6,607 nucleotides of DNA from Chrysiogenales bacterium (GTDB lineage: Bacteria; Acidobacteriota; Aminicenantia; UBA2199): NCBI GenBank assembly GCA_004525465.1, contig SPCN01000132.1, positions 1-6,607 of the forward strand, in the 5' to 3' direction. The notes below the pieces were generated by a model that saw nothing but the letters and a program-made list of their open reading frames with translations, did no database searches and was not told where the DNA came from. The position numbers and the translations under genes were made by a program. This document shows positions 1 to 5,595 of this stretch, in pieces (within the stretch, counting starts at the first letter, position 1; each line of letters begins with the position of its first letter).

Positions 1-98
1 ACGTAGCCGATCAGCACGCCCAGGGCCATGGCGGCAAAAATCCAGAGCGTCAGATAACGATCCAGGAAAGAAAGCTTTTTCTGCAAACCATCACTCAT
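1..98 (-). CDS. acr3: ACR3-family arsenite efflux transporter (N-terminal part only)
   Basis: Only the first 32 codons lie in the window; the gene runs off the left edge. The visible N-terminus reads MSDGLQKKL followed by SFLDRYLTLWIF and AMALGVLIGY. This matches the start of ACR3 (Acr3/YqcL-type) arsenite permeases, where a short cytoplasmic lead with an 'LSFLDRYLTLWI' motif enters the first membrane helix. ACR3 proteins are ten-helix carriers in the cytoplasmic membrane that extrude As(III), driven by the membrane potential. The ATG at 98-96 is preceded by GGAGG with about 7 bases of spacing. It is the last visible gene of the leftward ars cluster, 81 bases after the radical SAM gene, a gap larger than elsewhere in the operon and carrying a sequence shared with the arsR promoter region. 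The assignment rests on a short fragment, but the motif is distinctive; the rest of the protein cannot be checked. Confidence 0.82.
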   Translation of the reverse strand, partial: MSDGLQKKLSFLDRYLTLWIFAAMALGVLIGY

Positions 99-130
99 GG
101 CAAACCTCCATGTTCAAAACTTAGATTAAA

Positions 131-144
131 ATTAAAATTGATAT
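131..144 (+). promoter_or_regulatory. 14-base element upstream of acr3 identical to one in the arsR promoter region
   Basis: The plus strand reads ATTAAAATTGATAT here. The same 14 bases occur on the minus strand at 5408-5395, just upstream of the arsR -35 box. This copy lies in the 81-base gap between the radical SAM gene and acr3, in opposite orientation relative to its downstream gene. It could be an operator or half-site for ArsR, or chance in AT-rich DNA. I could not identify a convincing -35/-10 pair for acr3 in this gap. Confidence 0.35.
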
Positions 145-179
145 GATCATCATCAGAATCACTTTTGTAAAATGCGCCA

Positions 180-1307
180 TCATGGGCATTGGATAAATCC
201 TTGCGACCAGAGACAGCCGCCGCAGGCGGGATGGACGTTGCCGAAGCAGTCCTCGTTATTGATGTCGGGCAGGTCGCAACTGTTGCAGGTGCTGCAGGGA
301 GCGAAGGAAAATTCTTCCAGCTTGCGTCGGAAATCGCGCCACGCTTCACTGTTGCAAAAATCGGCCAGGCTGAGTTCTCTCAACGAACCGAAATGGAACT
401 CGGGCCAGGTGCGGGAATGGCCGTTCAGGAAAACGGTATGGCCGTGCAGCAGCGGCAGGCAGGGGCCGATGCGGCCGTCCCAGCGCACGCTGGCGCTGCG
501 GCGCTGCAGAAAGGGGCACTGCCCATCTTGCCCGGGGGCCAGCGTCGTGAAGGAAAGCGAATCGGGGAACAGGGCGGACACTTTCTCCAACGCTTCGCCT
601 TTGATGACGAGCGGGCCGAAGCGCGGCATGATGCATCCCCCCTCCGGCAAGGCCTCGAACAATACCTGGCCGTAAAGAACTTCTTTCTCCATATCCTCGG
701 TATATGATTCGACGTTGCTGAGTGAAAAATGGCTTGCCTCTAACTTCTGGGCCAGGTCCAGGACGGCCGGAAGGTCGGCGATGTTGCGCTTCATGGCCAC
801 GAAGGAAATGCCCAGTTCCGGTTTTTTGCCAGGATTCAGCCTGCGTTTTTCGCGCAGCCTCTCCAGGTTGGCCAGGATCTGCGGCAAGTGGTCTCCCAGG
901 CGGACATCGGCGTAACTTTGCGGCGAAGCGCCGTCGATCGACACCCAGAGGTGGTCAAGCCCGGCCGCGACCAGGCGGTCGGCCATCCCATCATCGAGCA
1001 GGATACCGTTGCTGATCAGCTCCACTTTGGCTCCGCTCATCTTGGCCAGGGCCACCATGTCGACGATGCGGGGATGGCCAAGCGGTTCGCCGAAGCCTCC
1101 CAAAAAAACATCTGGCATCCCAGGGAAAGAATGCAAGTCTGTCATGATCTTTTCAAAAAGACTGAACTCCATGAATCCCAGCGCCTCTTCCCAGCCGTGG
1201 CGCATGCAGGTGCGGCAGTCGAGGTTGCAGCGGTTGGTCGGCTCGATGTACAATTTGGCCAGGCGATCGCTATGCGCAACTGACAGCGAAGGGTTTTCCT
1301 TTTCCAT
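180..1307 (-). CDS. Radical SAM/SPASM maturase, tungsten-oxidoreductase-maturase-like
   Basis: Numbering is from the GTG at 1310-1308. The N-terminal half is a radical SAM domain: the [4Fe-4S]-binding CX3CX2C motif is at C28, C32 and C35 (RCNLDCRTC), followed by GGFGEP at 71-76 (the 'GGE' region) and the strand motifs VELISNG (96-102) and LWVSIDGA (121-128). The C-terminal part is a SPASM-type auxiliary cluster domain: C265, a GX4C at G279-C284, C339xxC342xxC345, C355, C363xxC366 and C375. The phrases EPTNRCNLDC, RLGDHLPQIL and the cysteine-rich ending NEDCFGN...CGGCLWSQGFIQCP resemble, from memory, the radical SAM maturases found beside tungsten-containing aldehyde ferredoxin oxidoreductases (TIGR04317-like). 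No such oxidoreductase is in this window, so the substrate is unknown. The GTG (1310) or the next codon, ATG (1307), could be the start; a GGGG run at 1317-1320 suits both, and ATG is preferred. The gene begins about 15 bases after the CDF stop, so the two are probably co-transcribed. Confidence 0.85.
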   Translation of the reverse strand: MEKENPSLSVAHSDRLAKLYIEPTNRCNLDCRTCMRHGWEEALGFMEFSLFEKIMTDLHSFPGMPDVFLGGFGEPLGHPRIVDMVALAKMSGAKVELISNGILLDDGMADRLVAAGLDHLWVSIDGASPQSYADVRLGDHLPQILANLERLREKRRLNPGKKPELGISFVAMKRNIADLPAVLDLAQKLEASHFSLSNVESYTEDMEKEVLYGQVLFEALPEGGCIMPRFGPLVIKGEALEKVSALFPDSLSFTTLAPGQDGQCPFLQRRSASVRWDGRIGPCLPLLHGHTVFLNGHSRTWPEFHFGSLRELSLADFCNSEAWRDFRRKLEEFSFAPCSTCNSCDLPDINNEDCFGNVHPACGGCLWSQGFIQCP

Positions 1308-1322
1308 CACGTCATGCCCCGG

Positions 1323-2240
1323 TCATTGTTTGAAAAAACTTTTTTCTGAGCAGCGACCTGTTTCAAATTGCAGGGTGACATGCGCAATGCCGTAGCGCTC
1401 CTTTAAAAAGCCTTCGATCTTGTCGGCAACGACGCATGTTTTTGACAGCAGGCAATCTTCCACGTCAATATGGGCCTCAAAGTAAACCGTCTCCTCGTTG
1501 GCCATCCAGGTGTGCACATGGTGGATATCCCGCACTTCCGGGATGGCTTCTATCTCGCGCTGCATGGCGCCATAATCCAAATCGGCGGCGGACTGCATCA
1601 GGATGCCGACCGAGTTTTTAACGATCGCCCAGCTTTGCCGCATGATATAGACCGAAATCAATACCGTGACCAGCGGATCGATCCAGAAAACGCCCCAGAT
1701 ATGGATCGCGATGCCGCCGCCGAGAACGCCGATGGATGAGACCGTGTCGCCCAGGAGATGCAGATAACTGGATCGCACGTTCATGTTGCCGTGCGACTCT
1801 TTTTTCAATAGCCGCATGGAAACAAAATTCGCCAGGAGACCGAACAGCGCCACGCCGATCATCAGGCCGCTGTCTATCGTTTCGGGGTTGCGGAAACGCC
1901 GTAGCGCTTCTAACACAAGAAATAAGGAAATCGCCACCAGGGCGGAAGCATTCACGAAAGCGGCGATGATCTCGGCGCGCTTGTACCCATACGTCCTGCG
2001 GACGTCTTTTTCTTTCCCGGCGATTTTCCAGGCGACATAACTCAACAGGATGGATACCGTATCGCCCAGGTTGTGCGCCGCGTCGGAAAGAAGAGCCAGG
2101 CTGCCCGACATGATCCCGCCCACCACTTCAACGACCGTGATCAACCCGTTCAGGACCGTCACTCCCAAATATTTTACGGGAGACAAATTCACCTGATCCC
2201 GGTTTTGTAAATTCTGGTTTTCTGTCATTTCATCATCCAT
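1323..2240 (-). CDS. Cation diffusion facilitator (CzcD/ZitB-like) metal efflux protein
   Basis: This 305-residue protein has the length and layout of CDF transporters, proton-coupled antiporters exporting Zn(II) and other divalent metals from the cytoplasm. Six membrane segments occupy about residues 25-215. The intramembrane metal site shows the zinc-type signature: D53, H56 and D60 in SDAAHNLGD on helix 2, and H161/D165 in HLLGD on helix 5. The loop before helix 5 is short and has only one histidine (H150), unlike zinc-specific members with a His-rich loop. The C-terminal cytoplasmic domain (about 216-305) has the usual HHVHTW (240-245) and YFEAHIDV (253-260) strands that bind metal and dimerise. 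The start at 2240 has a GGGAG about 11 bases upstream, a long spacing; the in-frame ATG at 2228 (M5) is an alternative. It lies 41 bases after ccdA and about 15 before the radical SAM gene. Metal specificity cannot be decided; manganese- or iron-selective members usually carry DxxxD instead of HxxxD. Confidence 0.93.
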   Translation of the reverse strand: MDDEMTENQNLQNRDQVNLSPVKYLGVTVLNGLITVVEVVGGIMSGSLALLSDAAHNLGDTVSILLSYVAWKIAGKEKDVRRTYGYKRAEIIAAFVNASALVAISLFLVLEALRRFRNPETIDSGLMIGVALFGLLANFVSMRLLKKESHGNMNVRSSYLHLLGDTVSSIGVLGGGIAIHIWGVFWIDPLVTVLISVYIMRQSWAIVKNSVGILMQSAADLDYGAMQREIEAIPEVRDIHHVHTWMANEETVYFEAHIDVEDCLLSKTCVVADKIEGFLKERYGIAHVTLQFETGRCSEKSFFKQ

Positions 2241-2281
2241 GGAAACGGCTTCTCCCGCATTCGGTTACAATGAGCCATCGA

Positions 2282-2977
2282 TCAACTCCAGATCATATAC
2301 ACCGCGGCGACGATCAGCAGGATGCCGCAGATCTTTTTGACAACGCTGAGGGCCTTCGAGCTTTCGTTCCAGCGCAGGTAATTTTCGATCACGCGCGTGA
2401 AAGTTCCTGCAAAGACGATCACGGCGCAATGGCCGATCCCGTAAGCTAGCAGCAATGGAACGCCGTAGACCAGGCTGGAGGACGACTTGGCCAGGACAAT
2501 GGCCAGGATCGGCGCCATGTAGGCGAAAGTGCAGGGGCCGAGCGCCAGTCCGAAGAGCAGCCCCAACAAGAACCCGGCCCAGACTCCCTTGCCGCGGGTT
2601 TTGGCCTTTGCGGCTCCGGGCAGCTCCAACTTGATGATCCCCAGCAGGTACAGCCCGACCAGCACAAAAATGCCGGCAACGAGGTAATTGCTCCAGCGGC
2701 CGATGTCACCCAGCATGCGACCCAGGAGCGAAGTGACAACGCCGATCAGGGCGATGGTGGATAGAATTCCCAAGGCGAAGGCCAGAGAGATGCGAAAAGC
2801 TTTGCGCGTAGTAATTTGTTCCTGCTGGCTGATGAAGCCCACGATCAGCGGGATGCTGGCCAGATGACAGGGGCTCAACAGGATGCTCAGAATTCCCCAA
2901 ATGAATGCGCCAAAAAGCCCGAGCAGTGGATGGCCGGAGAGCAGTTTTGTTACCCAGGTAAAAAGGGCTTCCAGCAT
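2282..2977 (-). CDS. ccdA: CcdA-type transmembrane thiol-disulfide electron transporter
   Basis: This 231-residue integral membrane protein has about six hydrophobic helices and the paired active-site cysteines of the CcdA/DsbD-gamma family. C37 is in LSPCHLASIP near the start of one three-helix half, and C149 is in LGPCTFAYMAP at the matching place in the second half. These two cysteines form the disulfide that carries electrons from cytoplasmic thioredoxin to extracytoplasmic thioredoxin-like acceptors. C184 and C217 are extra and less typical. The protein is the size of stand-alone CcdA and lacks the periplasmic alpha and thioredoxin-like beta domains of full DsbD. Its ATG shares one base with the stop of the preceding lipoprotein gene (TAATG), so translation is probably coupled and the lipoprotein is its obvious partner. 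Its usual roles are in cytochrome c maturation or periplasmic thiol reduction; in this arsenic operon I infer a role in keeping operon-encoded thiols reduced. Confidence 0.9.
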   Translation of the reverse strand: MLEALFTWVTKLLSGHPLLGLFGAFIWGILSILLSPCHLASIPLIVGFISQQEQITTRKAFRISLAFALGILSTIALIGVVTSLLGRMLGDIGRWSNYLVAGIFVLVGLYLLGIIKLELPGAAKAKTRGKGVWAGFLLGLLFGLALGPCTFAYMAPILAIVLAKSSSSLVYGVPLLLAYGIGHCAVIVFAGTFTRVIENYLRWNESSKALSVVKKICGILLIVAAVYMIWS

Positions 2978-3381
2978 TATTTCACGCCTTTCTGTTGCAG
3001 GATCTTGATTAACTCATCCTTTGGGAAAAAACCTTCATGACGGAAATATTCCTCGCCCTCTTTATCCAGAAAGACCTGGGTGGGGATGACGCGGATCTTG
3101 AACGTCTGGGCGAATGGCTCTCCCTCAGGGGTCCAGACATCATGGAAGACCACCTTGACCTGGCCGGCGTAATCCTTTTCTATATCCTTCATGATCGGCT
3201 GCATCAGCTTGCAGGGGATGCAGCGCACTGATCCCAGTTCGACGAAGGTGACCAGATAATTTTCAGCTTCAACGGTTGTTTTCTCCGTTTCGCTGCTCTT
3301 GGAATTCGCCTGGCCGCAGCCTGGCAACAATGAACATGTCAAAAACAGCAGCACAAAAGCGCGCATTATTTTCCCATTCAT
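2977..3381 (-). CDS. Thioredoxin-fold lipoprotein
   Basis: This 134-residue protein begins with a short basic stretch and a hydrophobic segment (about 7-20), ending in the lipobox LLPGC with C22 as the predicted lipidated cysteine. It is therefore anchored to the outer face of a membrane. After a Ser/Thr/Glu-rich linker (25-40) comes a compact thioredoxin fold (about 41-131) with the redox pair C54-IP-C57 (RCIPCK) and the cis-proline of VIPTQVF (P100). The RCIPCKLMQP active site recalls thioredoxin-like proteins that pair with CcdA. A very strong Shine-Dalgarno (AAAGGAGGAG) precedes the ATG at 3381. Its stop overlaps the ccdA start by one base, and it follows the small redox protein by 14 bases. 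I infer that CcdA reduces it and that it acts on thiols outside the cytoplasm; the client is not known, and the permease is one candidate. Confidence 0.9.
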   Translation of the reverse strand: MNGKIMRAFVLLFLTCSLLPGCGQANSKSSETEKTTVEAENYLVTFVELGSVRCIPCKLMQPIMKDIEKDYAGQVKVVFHDVWTPEGEPFAQTFKIRVIPTQVFLDKEGEEYFRHEGFFPKDELIKILQQKGVK

Positions 3382-3395
3382 TGGCTCCTCCTTTA

Positions 3396-3626
3396 TTATC
3401 CCAGCAACTTTTTGATGTCTTCGATTCCCGGCACTTTGCCCGCTACTTTCACAACACCGTCCACAACCAGCGCTGGGGTGACCATCACGCCGAAAGTCAT
3501 GATCTGCTGCAGATCATTGACCTTTTCGATCCGAAAATCCAGCTTTAATTCTTCAGCGGCTTGCCGGGTCCATTCTTCCAGTTTCCGGCACTTGGCGCAG
3601 CCCATTCCCAATATTTGTATCAACAT
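3396..3626 (-). CDS. Small thioredoxin-like redox-active disulfide protein (MTH895/TM0996 type)
   Basis: This 76-residue cytoplasmic protein has no signal peptide and the minimal glutaredoxin/thioredoxin fold of the 'redox-active disulfide protein 2' family. Its beta-strand start MLIQILGMGC leads into the active site C10-AK-C13, then a helix (14-28), a strand, and VTPALVVDG (49-57) carrying the cis-proline P51. The family is normally about 75-85 residues, so this is full length. Members commonly sit next to DUF318 permeases and ArsR regulators, as here: the permease stop is 30 bases upstream. The ATG at 3626 follows AAAGGAGGG at ideal spacing, and the untranslated leader shares an 11-base block (AATAAAGGAGG) with the next gene. 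It probably shuttles electrons or binds the transported metalloid through its cysteine pair on the cytoplasmic side; neither role is shown by sequence alone. Confidence 0.88.
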   Translation of the reverse strand: MLIQILGMGCAKCRKLEEWTRQAAEELKLDFRIEKVNDLQQIMTFGVMVTPALVVDGVVKVAGKVPGIEDIKKLLG

Positions 3627-3656
3627 AATCCCTCCTTTATTGCATTCATTGCCGGA

Positions 3657-4946
3657 TCATATTTTTCCAAAAATGAAACCGGCGATGGTGGACAACACCA
3701 CAACCAGGACAATGAAGACCGCGGTCTTTTTCAGGCCCATGACCTTGCGCAGCACCAGCATGCTGGGCAGCGACAGGGCCGGGCCGGCCAAAAGCAGTGC
3801 CAGGGCGGGCCCCTGGCCCATGCCCGAGCCCATCAATCCCTGCAGTATCGGCACCTCGGTCAGGGTAGCGAAATACATGAAGGCGCCGGAAATTGCGGCA
3901 AAGAAATTGGCCAGCAGTGAGTTGCCCCCCACGGCAGCGCTGACCCACGATGACGGGATCAGCCCTTCATGACCCGGGCGGCCCAGCAGCACGCCGGCCA
4001 CCAGTACGCCGCCAATGAGCAGCGGGAGGATCAGTTTGGCGAAATCCCAGCTCGAGGTGAACCATTCCCCCGCTTCGCCCTTGTCGAAACTAAGGACCAG
4101 GGAAAGGCCGATCACCCCGACCCCGAAAGCCAGAAGCGGCTGGCCGGGGAAAAGAAAAGCCAAAACCAGGGGCGGAATTGCGGCAGCGATCACTTTCCAG
4201 CGCGGCAAATGGAACCAGAAGATCAGGATCATGGCCAGCCCCAGGGCGGCAATGCCGGTGATCAGCCATTTGACGGAATGGACGGCCGCAAAAAAGCCAT
4301 CACTCTCCAGCGGTTTGCCCCAGTTGGCGAAAACCAGTATGGCCACCAGCGAGAAAAAGAAAAGGGCGTTCTGCCACAGCGGTCGTGCCGCCTCGGGCAT
4401 GGTCATCTGGACATTGGCTTTTTCCATCTCCTCTTTGCGAAAACTAAAATGCATCAACAGGCCGATGATGATGCTGAAAAGAACGGCGCCCACGGCCCGG
4501 GCCACGCCGATCTTCAAGCCCAGCACCCGCGCCGTCAGGATGATGGCCAACACGTTGATGGCCGGGCCGGAGTAGAGGAACGCCGAAGCCGGGCCCAGGC
4601 CGGCGCCCATGCGCCAGATGCCGGAAAACAGCGGCAGCACCGTGCAGGAACAAACGGCCAGGATGGATCCTGAAACCGAGGCCACGCCATAGGCCAGAAA
4701 CTTATTGGCCTTGGGCCCGAGATATTTCATGATCGATTCTTTTTTTATAAAAACACCGATGGCCCCGGCGATGAAAAAGGCCGGGATCAGGCACAGGATC
4801 ACATGTTCACGCGCATACCATTTGGCCAAGTGCAGCGCTTCAGAGATCGCCCGGTCAAAACGCAGTGTGCCCACCGGCAGATAGAATAGGGCCAGGAAGG
4901 CAGCGACGATCCACAGCAGCGGCTTCCATTCCTTTTTCCAATCCAT
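3657..4946 (-). CDS. ArsP/DUF318-type permease
   Basis: This 429-residue polytopic membrane protein has roughly ten hydrophobic segments in two halves, about 9-170 and 190-429. The first half has the family core: AVCSCTVLPLF with C99 and C101 around residue 100, then GAGLGPASAFLYSGPAINVLA (114-134). The second half has the counterpart motifs FFAAISGAFMYFATLTEVPI (348-367) and LLAGPALSLPSMLVLRK (385-401), consistent with an internal duplication. A soluble insert, about 168-188, separates the halves. These match the predicted permease family PF03773, which includes ArsP, known in Campylobacter to export trivalent organoarsenicals such as methylarsenite. Other branches of the family move other metals, so the substrate is inferred from the ArsR and ACR3 context only. 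It follows arsR by 17 bases with AAGGA before the ATG at 4946 and precedes the small CxxC protein, its usual neighbour. Confidence 0.85.
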   Translation of the reverse strand: MDWKKEWKPLLWIVAAFLALFYLPVGTLRFDRAISEALHLAKWYAREHVILCLIPAFFIAGAIGVFIKKESIMKYLGPKANKFLAYGVASVSGSILAVCSCTVLPLFSGIWRMGAGLGPASAFLYSGPAINVLAIILTARVLGLKIGVARAVGAVLFSIIIGLLMHFSFRKEEMEKANVQMTMPEAARPLWQNALFFFSLVAILVFANWGKPLESDGFFAAVHSVKWLITGIAALGLAMILIFWFHLPRWKVIAAAIPPLVLAFLFPGQPLLAFGVGVIGLSLVLSFDKGEAGEWFTSSWDFAKLILPLLIGGVLVAGVLLGRPGHEGLIPSSWVSAAVGGNSLLANFFAAISGAFMYFATLTEVPILQGLMGSGMGQGPALALLLAGPALSLPSMLVLRKVMGLKKTAVFIVLVVVLSTIAGFIFGKI

Positions 4947-4963
4947 ATTTTAAGTTCCTTGAT

Positions 4964-5326
4964 TTACTTCTTTTTTGCCGCTCGCGGTTTTGTAGAGCAG
5001 GCCTTTTCGCGTCCCGCGAAGCGGGACAGCCGCTCCCGATCAAGGTGTGCTTGCCGCGGCGGCATTCTTTCCTCAATGGACAGCAGCAGGAAACGGATAA
5101 ACAGGTCGGCATCGTTCAGGCGGTAAACGATCCATCGCTCCTGACGCCTGTCCACAACCATGCCGGCTCTTTTCAGGATGCGCAGGTGGAAGGACAGGCG
5201 CGGCTGCTCAAGGTCCAGGGCGGCGGCGATCTCGCAAACACAGAGTTCGCCTCGGCCCAACAGCTTCAGAACCCGCAGCCGCGTCTCGTCGGCCAGGGCC
5301 TTGAAAACAGTGACAATATCGTTCAT
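4964..5326 (-). CDS. arsR: ArsR/SmtB-family metalloid-responsive repressor
   Basis: This 120-residue winged-helix protein is of typical ArsR length. Residues 1-25 (FKALADETRLRVLKLL) are the family's N-terminal helices. ELCVCEI at 27-33 carries the metalloid-binding pair C29 and C31 on the helix equivalent to alpha-3 of E. coli ArsR; the third cysteine of that site is replaced (CVCEIAAAL). QPRLSFHLRILKRAGMV (41-57) is the DNA-recognition helix-turn-helix, followed by the wing RRQERWIVYRL (60-70). The C-terminal tail (about 95-120) is basic, ends in KKK, and contains one more cysteine, C110. In the family, As(III) or Sb(III) binding to the cysteines releases the repressor from the operator. The ATG at 5326 has GAGGGGAAGG just upstream and lies about 32 bases from the predicted transcription start. 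As first gene of the operon it is probably autoregulated. Confidence 0.93.
   Translation of the reverse strand: MNDIVTVFKALADETRLRVLKLLGRGELCVCEIAAALDLEQPRLSFHLRILKRAGMVVDRRQERWIVYRLNDADLFIRFLLLSIEERMPPRQAHLDRERLSRFAGREKACSTKPRAAKKK
5011..5027. repeat. Perfect hairpin in the 3' part of arsR
   Basis: GTCCCGC GAA GCGGGAC forms a perfect 7-base-pair stem with a 3-base loop. It lies inside the codons for the non-conserved C-terminal tail of ArsR (SRFAGRE region). It has no T-run and therefore is not a standard terminator. It could be a short palindromic repeat inserted in the variable tail or an RNA structure; no second copy is seen in the window. Confidence 0.45.
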
Positions 5327-5338
5327 GGCCTTCCCCTC

Positions 5339-5350
5339 ATATCAAATTTA
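5339..5350 (-). promoter_or_regulatory. Candidate operator repeat, copy in the arsR leader
   Basis: The plus strand reads ATATCAAATTTA. It differs by one base from ATATCAATTTTA at 5395-5406, and the two copies lie on either side of the arsR core promoter, 56 bases apart start to start. This copy sits just downstream of the predicted transcription start and upstream of the Shine-Dalgarno, where a bound repressor would block elongation or initiation. ArsR operators commonly contain ATCAA/TTGAT halves, but here the halves are direct and not inverted. Confidence 0.35.
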
Positions 5351-5364
5351 TTTTATGAGTTTAA

Positions 5365-5392
5365 ATTATAAACCGCTTTTCGAAAATGTCAA
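5365..5392 (-). promoter_or_regulatory. Perfect-consensus sigma-70 promoter of the ars operon
   Basis: Read on the minus strand, TTGACA (5392-5387) is followed by a 16-base spacer and TATAAT (5370-5365), both boxes matching the housekeeping sigma consensus exactly. The predicted start of transcription is near 5358, giving a leader of about 32 bases before the arsR ATG. A promoter this strong would need tight repression, which fits an ArsR-controlled operon. Confidence 0.85.
5377..5386. promoter_or_regulatory. Palindrome within the arsR promoter spacer
   Basis: TTTTCGAAAA is a perfect 10-base inverted repeat lying wholly between the -35 and -10 boxes. A homodimer bound here would occlude RNA polymerase, so it is a candidate ArsR operator. 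It does not extend beyond 10 bases, which is shorter than most ArsR/SmtB sites. Confidence 0.4.
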
Positions 5393-5394
5393 TA

Positions 5395-5408
5395 ATATCA
5401 ATTTTAAT
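5395..5408 (-). promoter_or_regulatory. Candidate operator repeat upstream of the arsR -35 box
   Basis: On the minus strand this reads ATTAAAATTGATAT. It is identical over 14 bases to 131-144 upstream of acr3 and near-identical over 12 bases to the leader copy at 5339-5350. It sits 3 bases upstream of the -35 box. Its role as an ArsR or accessory-factor site is an inference from position and repetition. Confidence 0.4.
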
Positions 5409-5534
5409 AGTGTTTTGCATTTTATTTTTTGTTTAAGCAATTCGATCAATAAAATATATTCGATTTACAAACGCCGGTTATAAATTTTCCTCCCGGGAAC
5501 GGAGTTTAAAAAGTTGACTAAACAATTAAAATAT

Positions 5535-5562
5535 TTGCCGACAGTTTTTTTTATGCTATAAT
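5535..5562 (+). promoter_or_regulatory. Extended -10 promoter of the lysine-rich small ORF
   Basis: TATAAT at 5557-5562 is preceded by TGC, giving an extended -10 element (TGCTATAAT). TTGCCG at 5535-5540, with a 16-base spacer, is a 4-of-6 match to the -35 consensus. Transcription would start near 5569, about 27 bases before the ATG at 5596. It diverges from the arsR promoter, whose -35 is about 140 bases away. Confidence 0.7.
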
Positions 5563-5580
5563 TGCAAATATCAGACCATG

Positions 5581-5587
5581 AAAGGAG
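5581..5587 (+). promoter_or_regulatory. Shine-Dalgarno site setting the small-ORF start
   Basis: AAAGGAG lies 8 bases before the ATG at 5596. It favours that start over the in-frame ATG at 5578, which has no Shine-Dalgarno and would lie only about 9 bases from the predicted transcription start. Confidence 0.75.
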
Positions 5588-5595
5588 AACCAACC

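Noticed and set aside
159..175. Possible terminator between the radical SAM gene and acr3 (TTTT/AAAA inverted repeat)
   Set aside because: The stem is only four A-T pairs with no GC base and no following U-run, so it would not terminate transcription.
172..707. Two long plus-strand open frames opposite the radical SAM gene
   Set aside because: They lie antisense to a gene with intact radical SAM and SPASM motifs, and their translations are low-complexity and without domains; they are codon-bias shadows.
3969..4673. A 234-codon plus-strand frame opposite the permease
   Set aside because: The translation is rich in Gln, Gly, His and Asp with no hydrophobic core, typical of the antisense frame of a membrane protein gene.
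5440..5464. Direct repeat ATTCGAT at 5440 and 5458
   Set aside because: Only 7 bases long, in AT-rich DNA, and not placed against either promoter in an obvious way.
5514..5532. TTGACT as a -35 box for the small ORF
   Set aside because: No -10 box lies at 16-18 bases downstream; the nearby TAAAAT is only 7 bases away. TTGCCG at 5535 fits the extended -10 better.
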